Assembly: GCF_051961495.1 (NCBI RefSeq)
Contig: NZ_JBQCDF010000005.1
Coordinates: forward strand, 1-64,000
Length of the DNA stretch: 64,000 bases
Source of the DNA: Cytophaga sp051961495
GTDB taxonomy: Bacteria; Bacteroidota; Bacteroidia; Cytophagales; Cytophagaceae
Reading direction: 5' to 3'
The notes under the pieces are model-generated. The model saw only the letters and a list, made by a program, of their open reading frames with translations. It did not search any database and was not told the origin of the DNA. Positions 17,782-26,409 of the stretch are shown piece after piece. The first letter of the stretch is position 1. Every line of letters starts with the position of its first letter. Made by a program: the position numbers and the translations under genes.

Positions 17782-18988
17782 GCTTGCTTAACCGGAGAGC
17801 AATTTCTTTCCGGTTGTATTCGCGTACAGCCAGCGCGCGGGCGTTAGCAGACATTAGCCGGTACAATTCCGGATCAGATAAAAGGGTAACAAACGTTTCT
17901 GCGGCCTGTGCGGCTGTGGAAACGGAAAACCCGCAATGATTTTTTTCAAGAGCTTGCTTTTGCCATCCGCCGTAGTTGATCACTACCGGCAGGCCGCATG
18001 CTAAATAATCATAATATTTATTGGCACTGTTTGTTTCAAGAATCTTAAAGGAGGCAAACGATACAATGCCCGCATCTGCTAATTTAAAATAATCACTCAC
18101 ATAAGCCTTTGGCACACTTTCAATAAAGGAAACGTTGCTTAATTTTTTATTCTCAACCAATGATTTTATTTCCGTTAAACGATTGCCATTGCCAATAAAA
18201 TAAAAACGGATCTGCGGATTGCCTGTCTGCCCAACTTTTTCTGCCGCATCAATAAATAACTCCAGCCGGTTGGCAAGCCCCATGGTGCCTGCATATAACA
18301 CGATGAATGTATCGGTGGGTAGATCATATTGTTTCCGCAATATTGCTTTATCAACAGCAGGTGCAAATTGTCCGGTATTGGTGCCATTACACAGCACCGT
18401 AAATTTTTCTTCCGGAATATTTTTCTTTAGCAGGTATTCTTTCATGCCTTCAGAAAGCAAAACAATATGTTTACTTTTTTGATAGATGAAACTTTCCAGT
18501 TTATAAAGGAATGAAATAAATAATTTATTTTTCAGAATGCCCATCTGCACCGGCACATCGGGCCACAAATCACCGATCTCAAAAAAGACGGGCTTCTTTA
18601 GTATTCTCTGAAACCACAATCCGATAAGGCCAACACTTATCGGCGTACTTACAGCATAGATCACATCGGTATTTTTTTTATATCTGCTTACATGTCTGCA
18701 ACAACTCAAAAAAAAGGTAATAAACGACAAGACACGGCGCAGGTAATTCATATGATGGTCGTACCCGATGCCGATACAATCCACCTGGATACCATCAATG
18801 TTTGTGCTTGTGAAAAAATTTTCAGGCTGTTGCTGAAAATTACCTGCACCGCAAAGTACAGTAACTGTATGGCCAAGTGTGGCGAGGTGTTGGGCGACTT
18901 CATAAGAGCGGTTGTTTCCAAAACCTCCCGGCGGACAAAAATGCTGATGAATGATTAATATGTTACGACGATCAGAACTCTTTGTCAT
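17762..18988 (-). CDS. Glycosyltransferase family 4 (WbuB/WcaI-like)
   Basis: Transfers an activated sugar in surface polysaccharide or glycan synthesis. The 408 residues form two Rossmann domains of the GT-B fold. The N-terminal domain shows ILIIHQHFCPPGGFGNNRSYE; the C-terminal domain has VLYAGTMGLANRLELFIDAA and the donor-site motif ILETNSANKYYDYLACGLPV, with the EX7E-type pattern slightly changed. Donor and acceptor cannot be read from sequence. The start overlaps the end of the upstream AsnB-like gene by 17 nt, so they form one operon. Its 3' end overlaps gldB by 20 nt tail-to-tail. Confidence 0.92.
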   Translation of the reverse strand: MTKSSDRRNILIIHQHFCPPGGFGNNRSYEVAQHLATLGHTVTVLCGAGNFQQQPENFFTSTNIDGIQVDCIGIGYDHHMNYLRRVLSFITFFLSCCRHVSRYKKNTDVIYAVSTPISVGLIGLWFQRILKKPVFFEIGDLWPDVPVQMGILKNKLFISFLYKLESFIYQKSKHIVLLSEGMKEYLLKKNIPEEKFTVLCNGTNTGQFAPAVDKAILRKQYDLPTDTFIVLYAGTMGLANRLELFIDAAEKVGQTGNPQIRFYFIGNGNRLTEIKSLVENKKLSNVSFIESVPKAYVSDYFKLADAGIVSFASFKILETNSANKYYDYLACGLPVVINYGGWQKQALEKNHCGFSVSTAAQAAETFVTLLSDPELYRLMSANARALAVREYNRKEIALRLSKLILQHS

Positions 18989-20813
18989 ACCATTTCATTA
19001 ACAAAAACAATCTCCAGCGGTCATTGAATGTTGCAAGTACGCCTTCCGGCAGATTCTTCTTTATAGAAACCTTCTGCGACGCACTGATCCACTCGTAGAT
19101 CGGGTGGCTGGTATTCATGATCGTATCCTGTATTTCTTTATTGAAAGCATCACTCACATCTACCAGGTTAAGCGGACGGGTAGGAGCTGTTTCAAAAACC
19201 ATTTTAGGATTAATATCTGTGTAGCTAAGCAGTTTTTTCAAGATCCAGTTATGACCGTGTTTGAAGAGCAGTTTCGGATCAAGGGAATCCATGAAACGTT
19301 TTACATCTGCATCCAGGAAAGGCAACCGTGCTTCAATAGAATTGCGCATCATCGTCTTGTCAATGACAGGCAGCGTGCTTGATGCTAAAATTTTCGTCTG
19401 GTCAAAACGGAAGGCAGCCTTCAGATAATATGACATCTCTTCATGTTTTTCCGCCAGCAATTCTTCCGTTGAAACCTCCTGGCTTTTTTCATGAAATACT
19501 TCTGAAGAACAGAAATTCAAATACGTTTGAATAGGATCCTTATCTACCTTTTCAATGTACTTGTTCCAGCTCTTGAATATTTTTTTGATGGAATTATTTC
19601 CCTGTGAAGGCAACAGCTGATGCGTTGTCTTAAACAGACTGATCTTCAGGTTGTGATGCAGCAGTCTTTTCAGGTAGTTGTAATACGCAATGTGTTTGGA
19701 ATAATTACCGACCAACTCATTTGAACCGTTTCCTAAAATTGCAACCTTCACAAACGGGTGCATTTGATTGGAAAGATGGTAAGAATGAAAGTATGCATAT
19801 TCACCTACCGGCTGGTCAACACTTGCAAGGAAGGTGTTAAAGGTAACCTTGTTCAGTGTTTGCGGAGTAATGGTGATGTGATTGAATGAATATTTCTGAA
19901 TCAATTCGCTTATGGCATCGTTTTTTGCCGGATCATTTGATTCAAAAGCAAACACAGGAATATTTTTTGCGCCGGCTTTTGAAATCTTGTCCAACAGAAT
20001 AGCAGAGCTGATGCTGTTGTCAATGAACAACCCAATGGGTACATCCGAAACCAGATACTTGGAAATGGATTTTTCAATGTATTCATTCAGTTTACTTACC
20101 AGCGTGTCCGAGTTCAGGTCAGAGTATTCAATGGATGGTGTGATGCTGAATTTTTTAACTTTAAAGTCGTGCCGGTCAAATTGCAGATAAGCGCCTTCGT
20201 TCAGTTCATAGATATTTTTATAGAATGTAAACGGGCGCTGTACAAAACCCAGCTGCAGATAGTGCTGCACCTGAGAACTGTTGAATTGCTTTGCAACAAG
20301 TCCCGAAGCCAGAATACCCTTGATCTCTGAAGACGCAATAAAATAATTATCATCGTTGTAATAATACATTGGCTTAATGCCGTACATATCTTTACTCAGA
20401 ATAATACGGTTTTCTTGTCTGTCGAAGAACACAAAGGCAAACATACCGTTCAGTTCGCGCAGCCCGTCAATGCCGTATTCAATCAGCCAGTATAGTAAGA
20501 TTTCTGTATCGGAATGCGTATTGAACACATACTTCAATTCCAGCTTCCGGGCAAGTTCTTTATAGTTGTAGATGGAACCGTTGAATAAAACGAAGTAACG
20601 TTTGTCAGCGCTGAAAAAAGGCTGGTTGGCAGCATTGTCGATATCAATGATTTTTAATTGATTGATGCCGACAAAAATTTTCTCCTGTTTGAATTCGAAC
20701 GTAAGGGCGTCGCTGTAATCGGGTCCTCTGTAAAAGGTAGCGCCGTTCATGGCCTGAATCGGGCCCGATGTCAAAGCACTTTTCTTATCAATAATTATAT
20801 TAATACCACACAA
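18972..20813 (-). CDS. AsnB-like amidotransferase with degenerate ATP site
   Basis: Homologue of glutamine-hydrolysing asparagine synthetase, 613 residues. The class II glutaminase domain looks intact: Cys2 after Met1, YRGPDYSD, FNGSIYNY (78-84), and HSDTEILL with KDMYGIKPMYYY. In the synthetase domain the PP-loop SGGxDS is replaced by DNSISS (265-270), and the second conserved motif GEGGDELFGGY is changed to GNGSNELVGNY (361-371). RNSIEARLPFLD is kept. Adenylation of aspartate is therefore doubtful; it may hydrolyse glutamine for another acceptor or be a scaffold. AsnB paralogues with a glycosyltransferase are common in polysaccharide loci. I avoid the symbol asnB because activity is uncertain. 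Confidence 0.9.
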   Translation of the reverse strand: MCGINIIIDKKSALTSGPIQAMNGATFYRGPDYSDALTFEFKQEKIFVGINQLKIIDIDNAANQPFFSADKRYFVLFNGSIYNYKELARKLELKYVFNTHSDTEILLYWLIEYGIDGLRELNGMFAFVFFDRQENRIILSKDMYGIKPMYYYNDDNYFIASSEIKGILASGLVAKQFNSSQVQHYLQLGFVQRPFTFYKNIYELNEGAYLQFDRHDFKVKKFSITPSIEYSDLNSDTLVSKLNEYIEKSISKYLVSDVPIGLFIDNSISSAILLDKISKAGAKNIPVFAFESNDPAKNDAISELIQKYSFNHITITPQTLNKVTFNTFLASVDQPVGEYAYFHSYHLSNQMHPFVKVAILGNGSNELVGNYSKHIAYYNYLKRLLHHNLKISLFKTTHQLLPSQGNNSIKKIFKSWNKYIEKVDKDPIQTYLNFCSSEVFHEKSQEVSTEELLAEKHEEMSYYLKAAFRFDQTKILASSTLPVIDKTMMRNSIEARLPFLDADVKRFMDSLDPKLLFKHGHNWILKKLLSYTDINPKMVFETAPTRPLNLVDVSDAFNKEIQDTIMNTSHPIYEWISASQKVSIKKNLPEGVLATFNDRWRLFLLMKWYDKEF

Positions 20814-20925
20814 AGTTCAAAAAAGATAGGTTGAACAGTAAGATGCAATTATTTAAACGGATAAATAACCGGGTTTTTAGAGGTAGCCTTTGCGGTGAAA
20901 ACGCAATTGTTATGTAAAGATAAGC

Positions 20926-21591
20926 TTATTTATCTGATTTAGGAGCTTTGCCGATATTTTTGGCGTACCACATGCATATTTCGGTAAGGGGGCATACTTC
21001 GCATTTGGGCGTGCGGGCCAGACAGGTATAGCGCCCATGCAGAATAAGCCAGTGGTGCGCCTTGTGCACCAGTTCTGTGGGGATGTATTTCATGAGCTGC
21101 TTTTCAACCGCCAGGGGAGTGGTAGCTGTTTGAGGAACCAGTCCGATGCGGCGGGAAACGCGGAAAACATGTGTATCCACAGCCATGGTTGGCTGCTGCC
21201 AGATTACGCTGGCAATGACATTTGCTGTTTTTCTGCCTACGCCGGGAAGCTTAATAAGTTCTTCAACAGTGGAGGGGACTTCACCATTAAAATCCTTAAG
21301 CAGCATTTGTGCCATGCCGACCAGATGCTTGGCTTTGTTATTTGGATAGGAAATACTGCGGATGTAACTGAACACTTCGTCGGAAGATGCCTGCGCCAAT
21401 GCGTAAGGATCAGGGAAGCGTTCAAAAAGTTTTGGGGTAGTGAGGTTAACCCGCTTGTCTGTGCATTGCGCACTCAAGCTCACCGCAACCAGGAGCTCGT
21501 ATGGGTTTGAGTATACGAGCTCCGTTTCAGGTTCGGGTGAATGGGTTGAGAAATAATTCAGAAATTTTTCAAATCGTTCTTTGCGCTGCAT
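20926..21591 (-). CDS. nth: Endonuclease III (DNA glycosylase/AP lyase)
   Basis: Excises oxidised pyrimidines and cleaves the abasic site. The 221-residue protein has the helix-hairpin-helix LPGVGRKTANVIASVIW with the catalytic Lys, the catalytic Asp in MAVDTHVFRVSRRIG, and four cysteines in C-x6-C-x2-C-x5-C spacing (CLARTPKCEVCPLTEIC) for the 4Fe-4S cluster. Length is normal. The start codon is nine bases after the stop of the small sigma-linked gene upstream, suggesting one transcript with the sigma factor. Confidence 0.97.
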   Translation of the reverse strand: MQRKERFEKFLNYFSTHSPEPETELVYSNPYELLVAVSLSAQCTDKRVNLTTPKLFERFPDPYALAQASSDEVFSYIRSISYPNNKAKHLVGMAQMLLKDFNGEVPSTVEELIKLPGVGRKTANVIASVIWQQPTMAVDTHVFRVSRRIGLVPQTATTPLAVEKQLMKYIPTELVHKAHHWLILHGRYTCLARTPKCEVCPLTEICMWYAKNIGKAPKSDK

Positions 21592-21600
21592 AACTTTCGT

Positions 21601-21831
21601 TTACTGCTGCAAAGTAAGCGTTTTTGAATAATTTAAGATACGGTCGATGACATTCTCTGAAGGTTCAAGACAGGTTTTTTTGATTAAGGACTTGGTGGCT
21701 GAATATCTGTTGTACAGTTTCAGGAACTCGGCGTCAATAAGCAAAAGACCCTCCATCTGGAAACGTTCTTCAGGACTTACTTCATCATAAACAAATCGGA
21801 TAACATCATTTTGGGTAAACGTTTTTATCAT
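21601..21831 (-). CDS. Small protein encoded with an ECF sigma factor
   Basis: About 76 residues from MIKTFTQNDV (78 if the ATG at 21837 is used). Mostly helical and charged (FVYDEVSPEERFQMEGLLL), with no membrane segment. It overlaps the 3' end of the sigma-factor gene by about 26-32 nt, which implies translational coupling. Position and size suggest a sigma-associated regulator, but the zinc-binding anti-sigma motif HxxxCxxC is absent. The anti-sigma role is an inference only; a conserved protein of unknown function is the safe reading. Confidence 0.7.
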   Translation of the reverse strand: MIKTFTQNDVIRFVYDEVSPEERFQMEGLLLIDAEFLKLYNRYSATKSLIKKTCLEPSENVIDRILNYSKTLTLQQ

Positions 21832-22405
21832 AGACAATCGGTTTGGGTTGCTTCGTCAGCTCCTTGCGGAGGTTTATCAAAGCGTAACGCATTCTACCCA
21901 AAGCAGTGTTTATGCTTACTCCAGTGGCATCAGCAATTTCCTGGAAACTCATATCGGAAAAATGTCGCATCAGAACAACCTCCCGCTGACTTTCAGGCAA
22001 TCTTTGGATTAAAGAACGGATTAACGCTTCATTCTCTCCCTTGATCTGAATGGATTCCGAAGAATCTTCAGAAAAGTCAAGAGAATTGAAAATATTCATT
22101 CCTTCATCCATAACGATCGTTGGATACCGTTTATTGCGTCTGAAATAATCAATGGCAAGATTGTGCGCAATGCGGACTACCCATGGTAAAAACTTGCCTT
22201 CATCGTTGTATTGCCCGCCTTTCATTTTGTGGACAACCTTAATAAAGACATCCTGTAAAAGATCTTCCGCTAAATAACGGTCTTTTACAATCAGGTAGAT
22301 GGTGGTGTAAACTTTGGATTTGTGCCTTTTTATGAGTTCTGCAAAAGCCGCTTCGTTTCCCTGGATATACTGTGAAACCAATGTGGAATCACTGATAGCA
22401 TTCAT
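21806..22405 (-). CDS. ECF-family RNA polymerase sigma factor
   Basis: Directs RNA polymerase to a specific regulon. About 199 residues from MNAISDSTLV (201 if the ATG at 22411 is used). Region 2 includes FAELIKRHKSKVYTTIY and RYLAEDLLQDVFIKVV. The 2.3/2.4 helices show WVVRIAHNLAIDYFRRNKR. The sigma-4 domain is LPESQREVVLMRHF followed by the helix-turn-helix FQEIADATGVSINTALGRMR. It is of the sigma-W/RpoE-like type frequent in Bacteroidota. Target genes are unknown. It heads an operon with the small partner gene and nth. Confidence 0.95.
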   Translation of the reverse strand: MNAISDSTLVSQYIQGNEAAFAELIKRHKSKVYTTIYLIVKDRYLAEDLLQDVFIKVVHKMKGGQYNDEGKFLPWVVRIAHNLAIDYFRRNKRYPTIVMDEGMNIFNSLDFSEDSSESIQIKGENEALIRSLIQRLPESQREVVLMRHFSDMSFQEIADATGVSINTALGRMRYALINLRKELTKQPKPIVYDKNVYPK

Positions 22406-22411
22406 TTTCAT

Positions 22412-22723
22412 ATCCGTATGTGTTTGGTTAACGTAGAGGTTTATCTCATAGGGTAGTGTTTAAGGTTAAACGTAAGGCGCTTTTTAAATTATGATTTAAA
22501 TATAGAGCAAATATCTGAATTTGCAATCATATATCCGGACTATACGCAAAAAGTAAGCCTGAAATCGTAAAAAATAATTTTTTATTTAAAAACTTTGAAC
22601 CTTTAAGGGGATTGCCTTAGTTGTACGGTCAAAAATGAGTCTTTAAATAGAACAGAGGAGGTTTTTGAAAAATAAAACCTGAACAGACAATTCAATGGGA
22701 TTACAGAACAAACTAAAAAAATT
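22412..22723. other. 312-base divergent intergenic region
   Basis: AT-rich region between the divergent sigma-factor and DMT-transporter genes. I see no ORF or structured RNA. It must carry promoters for both genes. A + strand candidate is TTTG at 22594-22597 followed 20 bases later by TAGTTGTA (22618-22625), a partial match to the TTTG/TAnnTTTG consensus. Confidence 0.5.
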
Positions 22724-23164
22724 ATGAAAATGGATACAGTATCGTTTATGTTGGTAGCGTTGGCAGGGATTGCTGTAGCTTTTCAGATGGGTGTAAATGG
22801 CGCATTAGGCAAACAAATCGGCACGATTGAGGCTTCCTTTACCTCCTTTCTTGTTGGTACGATTGCATTATTTATTGGCATGCTGCTGCTTGGAAAGGGA
22901 AATTTCATGTTGATTCGTGAGGTGCCCGTATGGAAATTAACCGGCGGTTTGCTGGGAGCCATATATGTTATGATGAGTGTGATGCTTGTTCCCAGAATAG
23001 GTATTGGTAATGTATTAATGATCTTGATTATTGCACAGCTCTCTACCAGTGCAGTCATTGATCACTTTGGCATTTTCACGGGTGTAAGCATACCCGTAAG
23101 CTGGAAAAAATTAACAGCCATGGGTTTGATGTTCTTTGCGCTGTGGTTGTTTTATAAAAAGTAG
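22724..23164 (+). CDS. DMT-family small transporter (YdcZ/DUF606)
   Basis: Inner-membrane protein of 146 residues with five hydrophobic segments and the glycine-rich pattern of the DUF606/YdcZ branch of the drug/metabolite transporter superfamily (MGVNGALGKQIGTIEASFTS, then GGLLGAIYVM). It is half the size of a ten-helix DMT protein, so it probably works as a dimer. Substrate unknown. The stop codon TAG lies at the start of a heptad repeat element, which separates it from uvrA. Confidence 0.85.
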   Translation: MKMDTVSFMLVALAGIAVAFQMGVNGALGKQIGTIEASFTSFLVGTIALFIGMLLLGKGNFMLIREVPVWKLTGGLLGAIYVMMSVMLVPRIGIGNVLMILIIAQLSTSAVIDHFGIFTGVSIPVSWKKLTAMGLMFFALWLFYKK

Positions 23165-23249
23165 TACAGAGTATAAAGTACGGAGTACAGAGTAAAAAAA
23201 GTTTCTAGTAAAGACTTAGTACTCCGTACTCTGTACTTAGTACTTTTTT
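23163..23249. repeat. Heptad-unit inverted repeat upstream of uvrA
   Basis: The left arm is AGTACAG, AGTATAA, AGTACGG, AGTACAG (23163-23190). The right arm is TAGTACT, CCGTACT, CTGTACT, TAGTACT (23217-23244), the same units in inverse orientation, followed by a T-run. It may act as a terminator for the transporter gene. It shares the AGTACGG and AGTACAG units with the element at 49660-49843. Confidence 0.88.
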
Positions 23250-23369
23250 CGTCTGGAAACTAGCATCTACATTGTGATAATTGAATAAAAAAGCGGAACT
23301 TTAAAGATGCCGGTTGTTTATTGAGCATCGATTGGCATATACGAAAGAAGACCCGTAATAACACACTAT

Positions 23370-26201
23370 ATGAAAGGAACGGCTGTGGCGAAAAAAGAAT
23401 ACGCACTTGATATAGAATCTTTAGATCCAAGAAATTTCATAATCATCAAAGGAGCACGTGTACATAATCTGAAAAATGTTGACGTTGCAATTCCCAGAAA
23501 TAAATTAGTTGTTATCACCGGACTTTCCGGCTCCGGTAAATCATCCCTCGCGTTCGATACCTTGTTTGCGGAAGGCCAGCGTATGTACGTGGAAAGCCTG
23601 AGTTCTTACGCACGCCAGTTTCTGGGCCGGATGGAAAAGCCGGAAGTGGATTATATCAAAGGCGTTTCACCGGCTATTGCGATCGAACAGAAAGTAAATT
23701 CCCGGAACCCCCGTTCCACTGTAGGTACAACCACAGAGATCTACGATTACCTGAAATTATTATTTGCCCGCATCGGCCATACCATTTCTCCGGTGAGCGG
23801 CCTGGAAGTTAAAAAGAATACTGTTACAGATGTTGTAGACTGGGTATTTGAACATGAAGAAGGCACGCGCTTCATGGTGCTTGCGCCCTTCAGAACCAAG
23901 CACGGGCGCAAACCGCCGGAAGAGCTGCAGATTCTGTTGCAGAAAGGTTTTACACGTTTGTACCTGAACGGCGAAGTTGCAACCATTGAAGAACTGATTG
24001 AAAAAGGAACGAAAGCGATTCCTGCGAAAGCAGATGCCTGGATTCTGATCGATCGAAATTCAGTAAACAAAACAGAAGATGACGCACCATTCCGCGTATC
24101 GGATTCTGTACAGACAGCCTTCTATGAAGGCGACGGCGATTGCCGCATTGTTATACCAAACGGCGAAACGCGCGATTTCTGCGATCGCTTTGAAGCAGAC
24201 GGAATTATTTTTGAAGAACCATCCGCAAACTTCTTCAGCTTCAACAACCCTTTTGGTGCCTGCAGAACCTGTGAAGGTTTCGGACATGTATTAGGCATTG
24301 ATGAAGACCTGGTAATCCCTGATAAATCTTTATCCGTATATGAAGGCGCGATTGCCTGCTGGCGTGGGGAGAAAATGAGTGAATGGCTGAAGCCCTTGAT
24401 CAAGAACGGAATCAAGTTTGACTTTCCGATACACAGAGCCATCCAGGATTTGTCGGAAGAAGAACGGAGATTATTGTGGGAAGGGAATAAATATTTCGAT
24501 GGCTTGAATGCATTCTTTGCATACCTGGAAACACAGACCTATAAGATTCAATATCGTGTAATGTTGTCGCGCTTCAAAGGCAGAACCGTTTGTCCGGATT
24601 GCCGCGGCACGCGTTTGCGCAAAGACGCATCGTATGTTAAGATTGCCGGCAAATCCATTACAGATATCGTATTGATGCCGGTAGACGAAGCGCTGGAATT
24701 CTTTAACGGCATGAAGCTACAGAAGAACGAAGCAAAGATCGCTGAGCGTTTGCTGAAAGAAATTACCAATCGCCTTTCATACCTGGACAAAGTTGGCTTG
24801 GGCTATCTAACACTGAATCGCTTAACCGCATCGCTTTCAGGTGGAGAGTTCCAGCGGATCAAACTGGCAACATCACTGGGAAGCGCACTGGTTGGCTCCA
24901 TGTATGTGCTGGATGAACCCAGTATTGGTCTGCACCCGCGCGACACCGGCAAGCTTGTTGAAGTATTGAAGATGCTGCGCGACATGGGTAACACAGTGAT
25001 TGTTGTTGAACACGAAGAAGAAGTTATGCGTGCTGCCGACCAGATCATTGATATTGGTCCGGATGCAGGCATTCACGGTGGTAAGCTCATGTTCCAGGGT
25101 GTGATCGAAGATATGATCACGCATAGCGGCTCCTACACGACCGATTATTTAACAGGCCGCGCGAAGATTGAAGTGCCGAAGCAACGCAGAAAATGGAATG
25201 CCTGTATTGAGATTAAAGGTGCCAGAGAAAACAATCTTAAAAACATCAATGTAAAGTTTCCGCTGCACACATTCACCGTAGTAACAGGTGTGAGTGGCTC
25301 GGGTAAATCAACGTTGGTGAAGAAAATATTATTCCCGTCGCTGCAGAAACTGTTTGGCTTCTCCGGTGAGTTTACGGGTAAGTTCGACCGCATGGATGGT
25401 GACATCCGCGAAGTAACACAAATAGAATTTGTAGACCAGAATCCGATTGGGAAATCATCACGTTCAAATCCGGTAACCTATGTGAAAGCATATGACCTGA
25501 TCCGGAATTTATATGCAGAGCAGCCGCTGTCAAAAGCACGTGCTTATAAGCCGGGGCATTTCTCTTTCAATGTAGAAGGCGGCAGATGTGAGATGTGCCA
25601 GGGTGAAGGTATTGTAACGGTTGAAATGCAGTTTATGGCAGATGTGCATTTGACCTGCGAAGCCTGCAACGGCAAGCGTTTCAAACAGGAGATTCTGGAA
25701 GTCAAGTATAATGATAAGAGCGTATCCGAAGTATTGGATATGACGATTGAAGAAAGTTTAACATTCTTCAAAGATAAACCGAAGTTGATCGAGAAGCTGC
25801 AGCCATTGGCAGACGTAGGTTTGGGTTATGTGCATTTAGGGCAATCATCGAGTTCGCTATCGGGAGGAGAGGCGCAGCGTGTGAAGCTTGCTTCATTCCT
25901 GGGTAAATCGCCCGATGATAATAACGAACATATCCTGTTCCTGTTTGACGAACCAACAACCGGTTTGCATTTCCATGATATCCGTAAGCTATTAGACTCC
26001 ATACAGGCGCTGGTAAACAAAGGCAATTCTGTTATTGTGATTGAGCACAACATGGAAATGATCAAGTGTGCAGACTGGATCATTGATATTGGTCCGGAAG
26101 GTGGTAATGGTGGCGGCGAAGTTATTTTTGAAGGCACGCCTGAAGAGATGCTGAAATGCAAAAAAGGATATACAGCGAAATATTTGAGAGAGAAATTGTA
26201 G
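23370..26201 (+). CDS. uvrA: Excinuclease ABC subunit A
   Basis: Damage-recognition ATPase of nucleotide excision repair. The 943 residues hold two ABC ATPase modules: Walker A GLSGSGKSS (about residue 52) and GVSGSGKST (about 640). ABC signatures are LSGGEFQRIKLA and LSGGEAQRVKLA, and Walker B segments are YVLDEPSIGLHP and FLFDEPTTGLHF. Zinc-finger pairs are CRTCEGFG/CPDCRGTR and CEMCQGEG/CEACNGKR. Length and domain order are normal. It is monocistronic, preceded by 205 bases holding a heptad repeat and its promoter. Confidence 0.98.
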   Translation: MKGTAVAKKEYALDIESLDPRNFIIIKGARVHNLKNVDVAIPRNKLVVITGLSGSGKSSLAFDTLFAEGQRMYVESLSSYARQFLGRMEKPEVDYIKGVSPAIAIEQKVNSRNPRSTVGTTTEIYDYLKLLFARIGHTISPVSGLEVKKNTVTDVVDWVFEHEEGTRFMVLAPFRTKHGRKPPEELQILLQKGFTRLYLNGEVATIEELIEKGTKAIPAKADAWILIDRNSVNKTEDDAPFRVSDSVQTAFYEGDGDCRIVIPNGETRDFCDRFEADGIIFEEPSANFFSFNNPFGACRTCEGFGHVLGIDEDLVIPDKSLSVYEGAIACWRGEKMSEWLKPLIKNGIKFDFPIHRAIQDLSEEERRLLWEGNKYFDGLNAFFAYLETQTYKIQYRVMLSRFKGRTVCPDCRGTRLRKDASYVKIAGKSITDIVLMPVDEALEFFNGMKLQKNEAKIAERLLKEITNRLSYLDKVGLGYLTLNRLTASLSGGEFQRIKLATSLGSALVGSMYVLDEPSIGLHPRDTGKLVEVLKMLRDMGNTVIVVEHEEEVMRAADQIIDIGPDAGIHGGKLMFQGVIEDMITHSGSYTTDYLTGRAKIEVPKQRRKWNACIEIKGARENNLKNINVKFPLHTFTVVTGVSGSGKSTLVKKILFPSLQKLFGFSGEFTGKFDRMDGDIREVTQIEFVDQNPIGKSSRSNPVTYVKAYDLIRNLYAEQPLSKARAYKPGHFSFNVEGGRCEMCQGEGIVTVEMQFMADVHLTCEACNGKRFKQEILEVKYNDKSVSEVLDMTIEESLTFFKDKPKLIEKLQPLADVGLGYVHLGQSSSSLSGGEAQRVKLASFLGKSPDDNNEHILFLFDEPTTGLHFHDIRKLLDSIQALVNKGNSVIVIEHNMEMIKCADWIIDIGPEGGNGGGEVIFEGTPEEMLKCKKGYTAKYLREKL

Positions 26202-26278
26202 GGAGATTGCATTAGCCCAACGCTAATAGATCCGTTGTTCCGGATTTGTATGCGTAATTGAATTACCGTTATTTAAAA

Positions 26279-26309
26279 GCGATGCCATCGATTAAAGCGA
26301 TGGCATCGG
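26279..26309. repeat. GATGCCATCG hairpin after uvrA
   Basis: The arms GATGCCATCG (26281-26290) and CGATGGCATC (26298-26307) pair perfectly around a 7-nt loop. No T-run follows, so terminator function is weak. A longer copy of the same stem is at 28490-28529. The remainder of the 208-base gap shows no gene. Confidence 0.75.
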
Positions 26310-26409
26310 CCGTTTCAGGCAGCACTGCTGATCAGCAATCCATTGCGTTAACATAAACAATCCGGAAGACAGATAAAATAGGATTTGTAATCGTCTATTA
26401 AATTTCAGT

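Noticed and set aside
21037..21510. 157-codon + strand ORF opposite nth
   Set aside because: Antisense to a gene with intact catalytic and Fe-S motifs; low-complexity translation.
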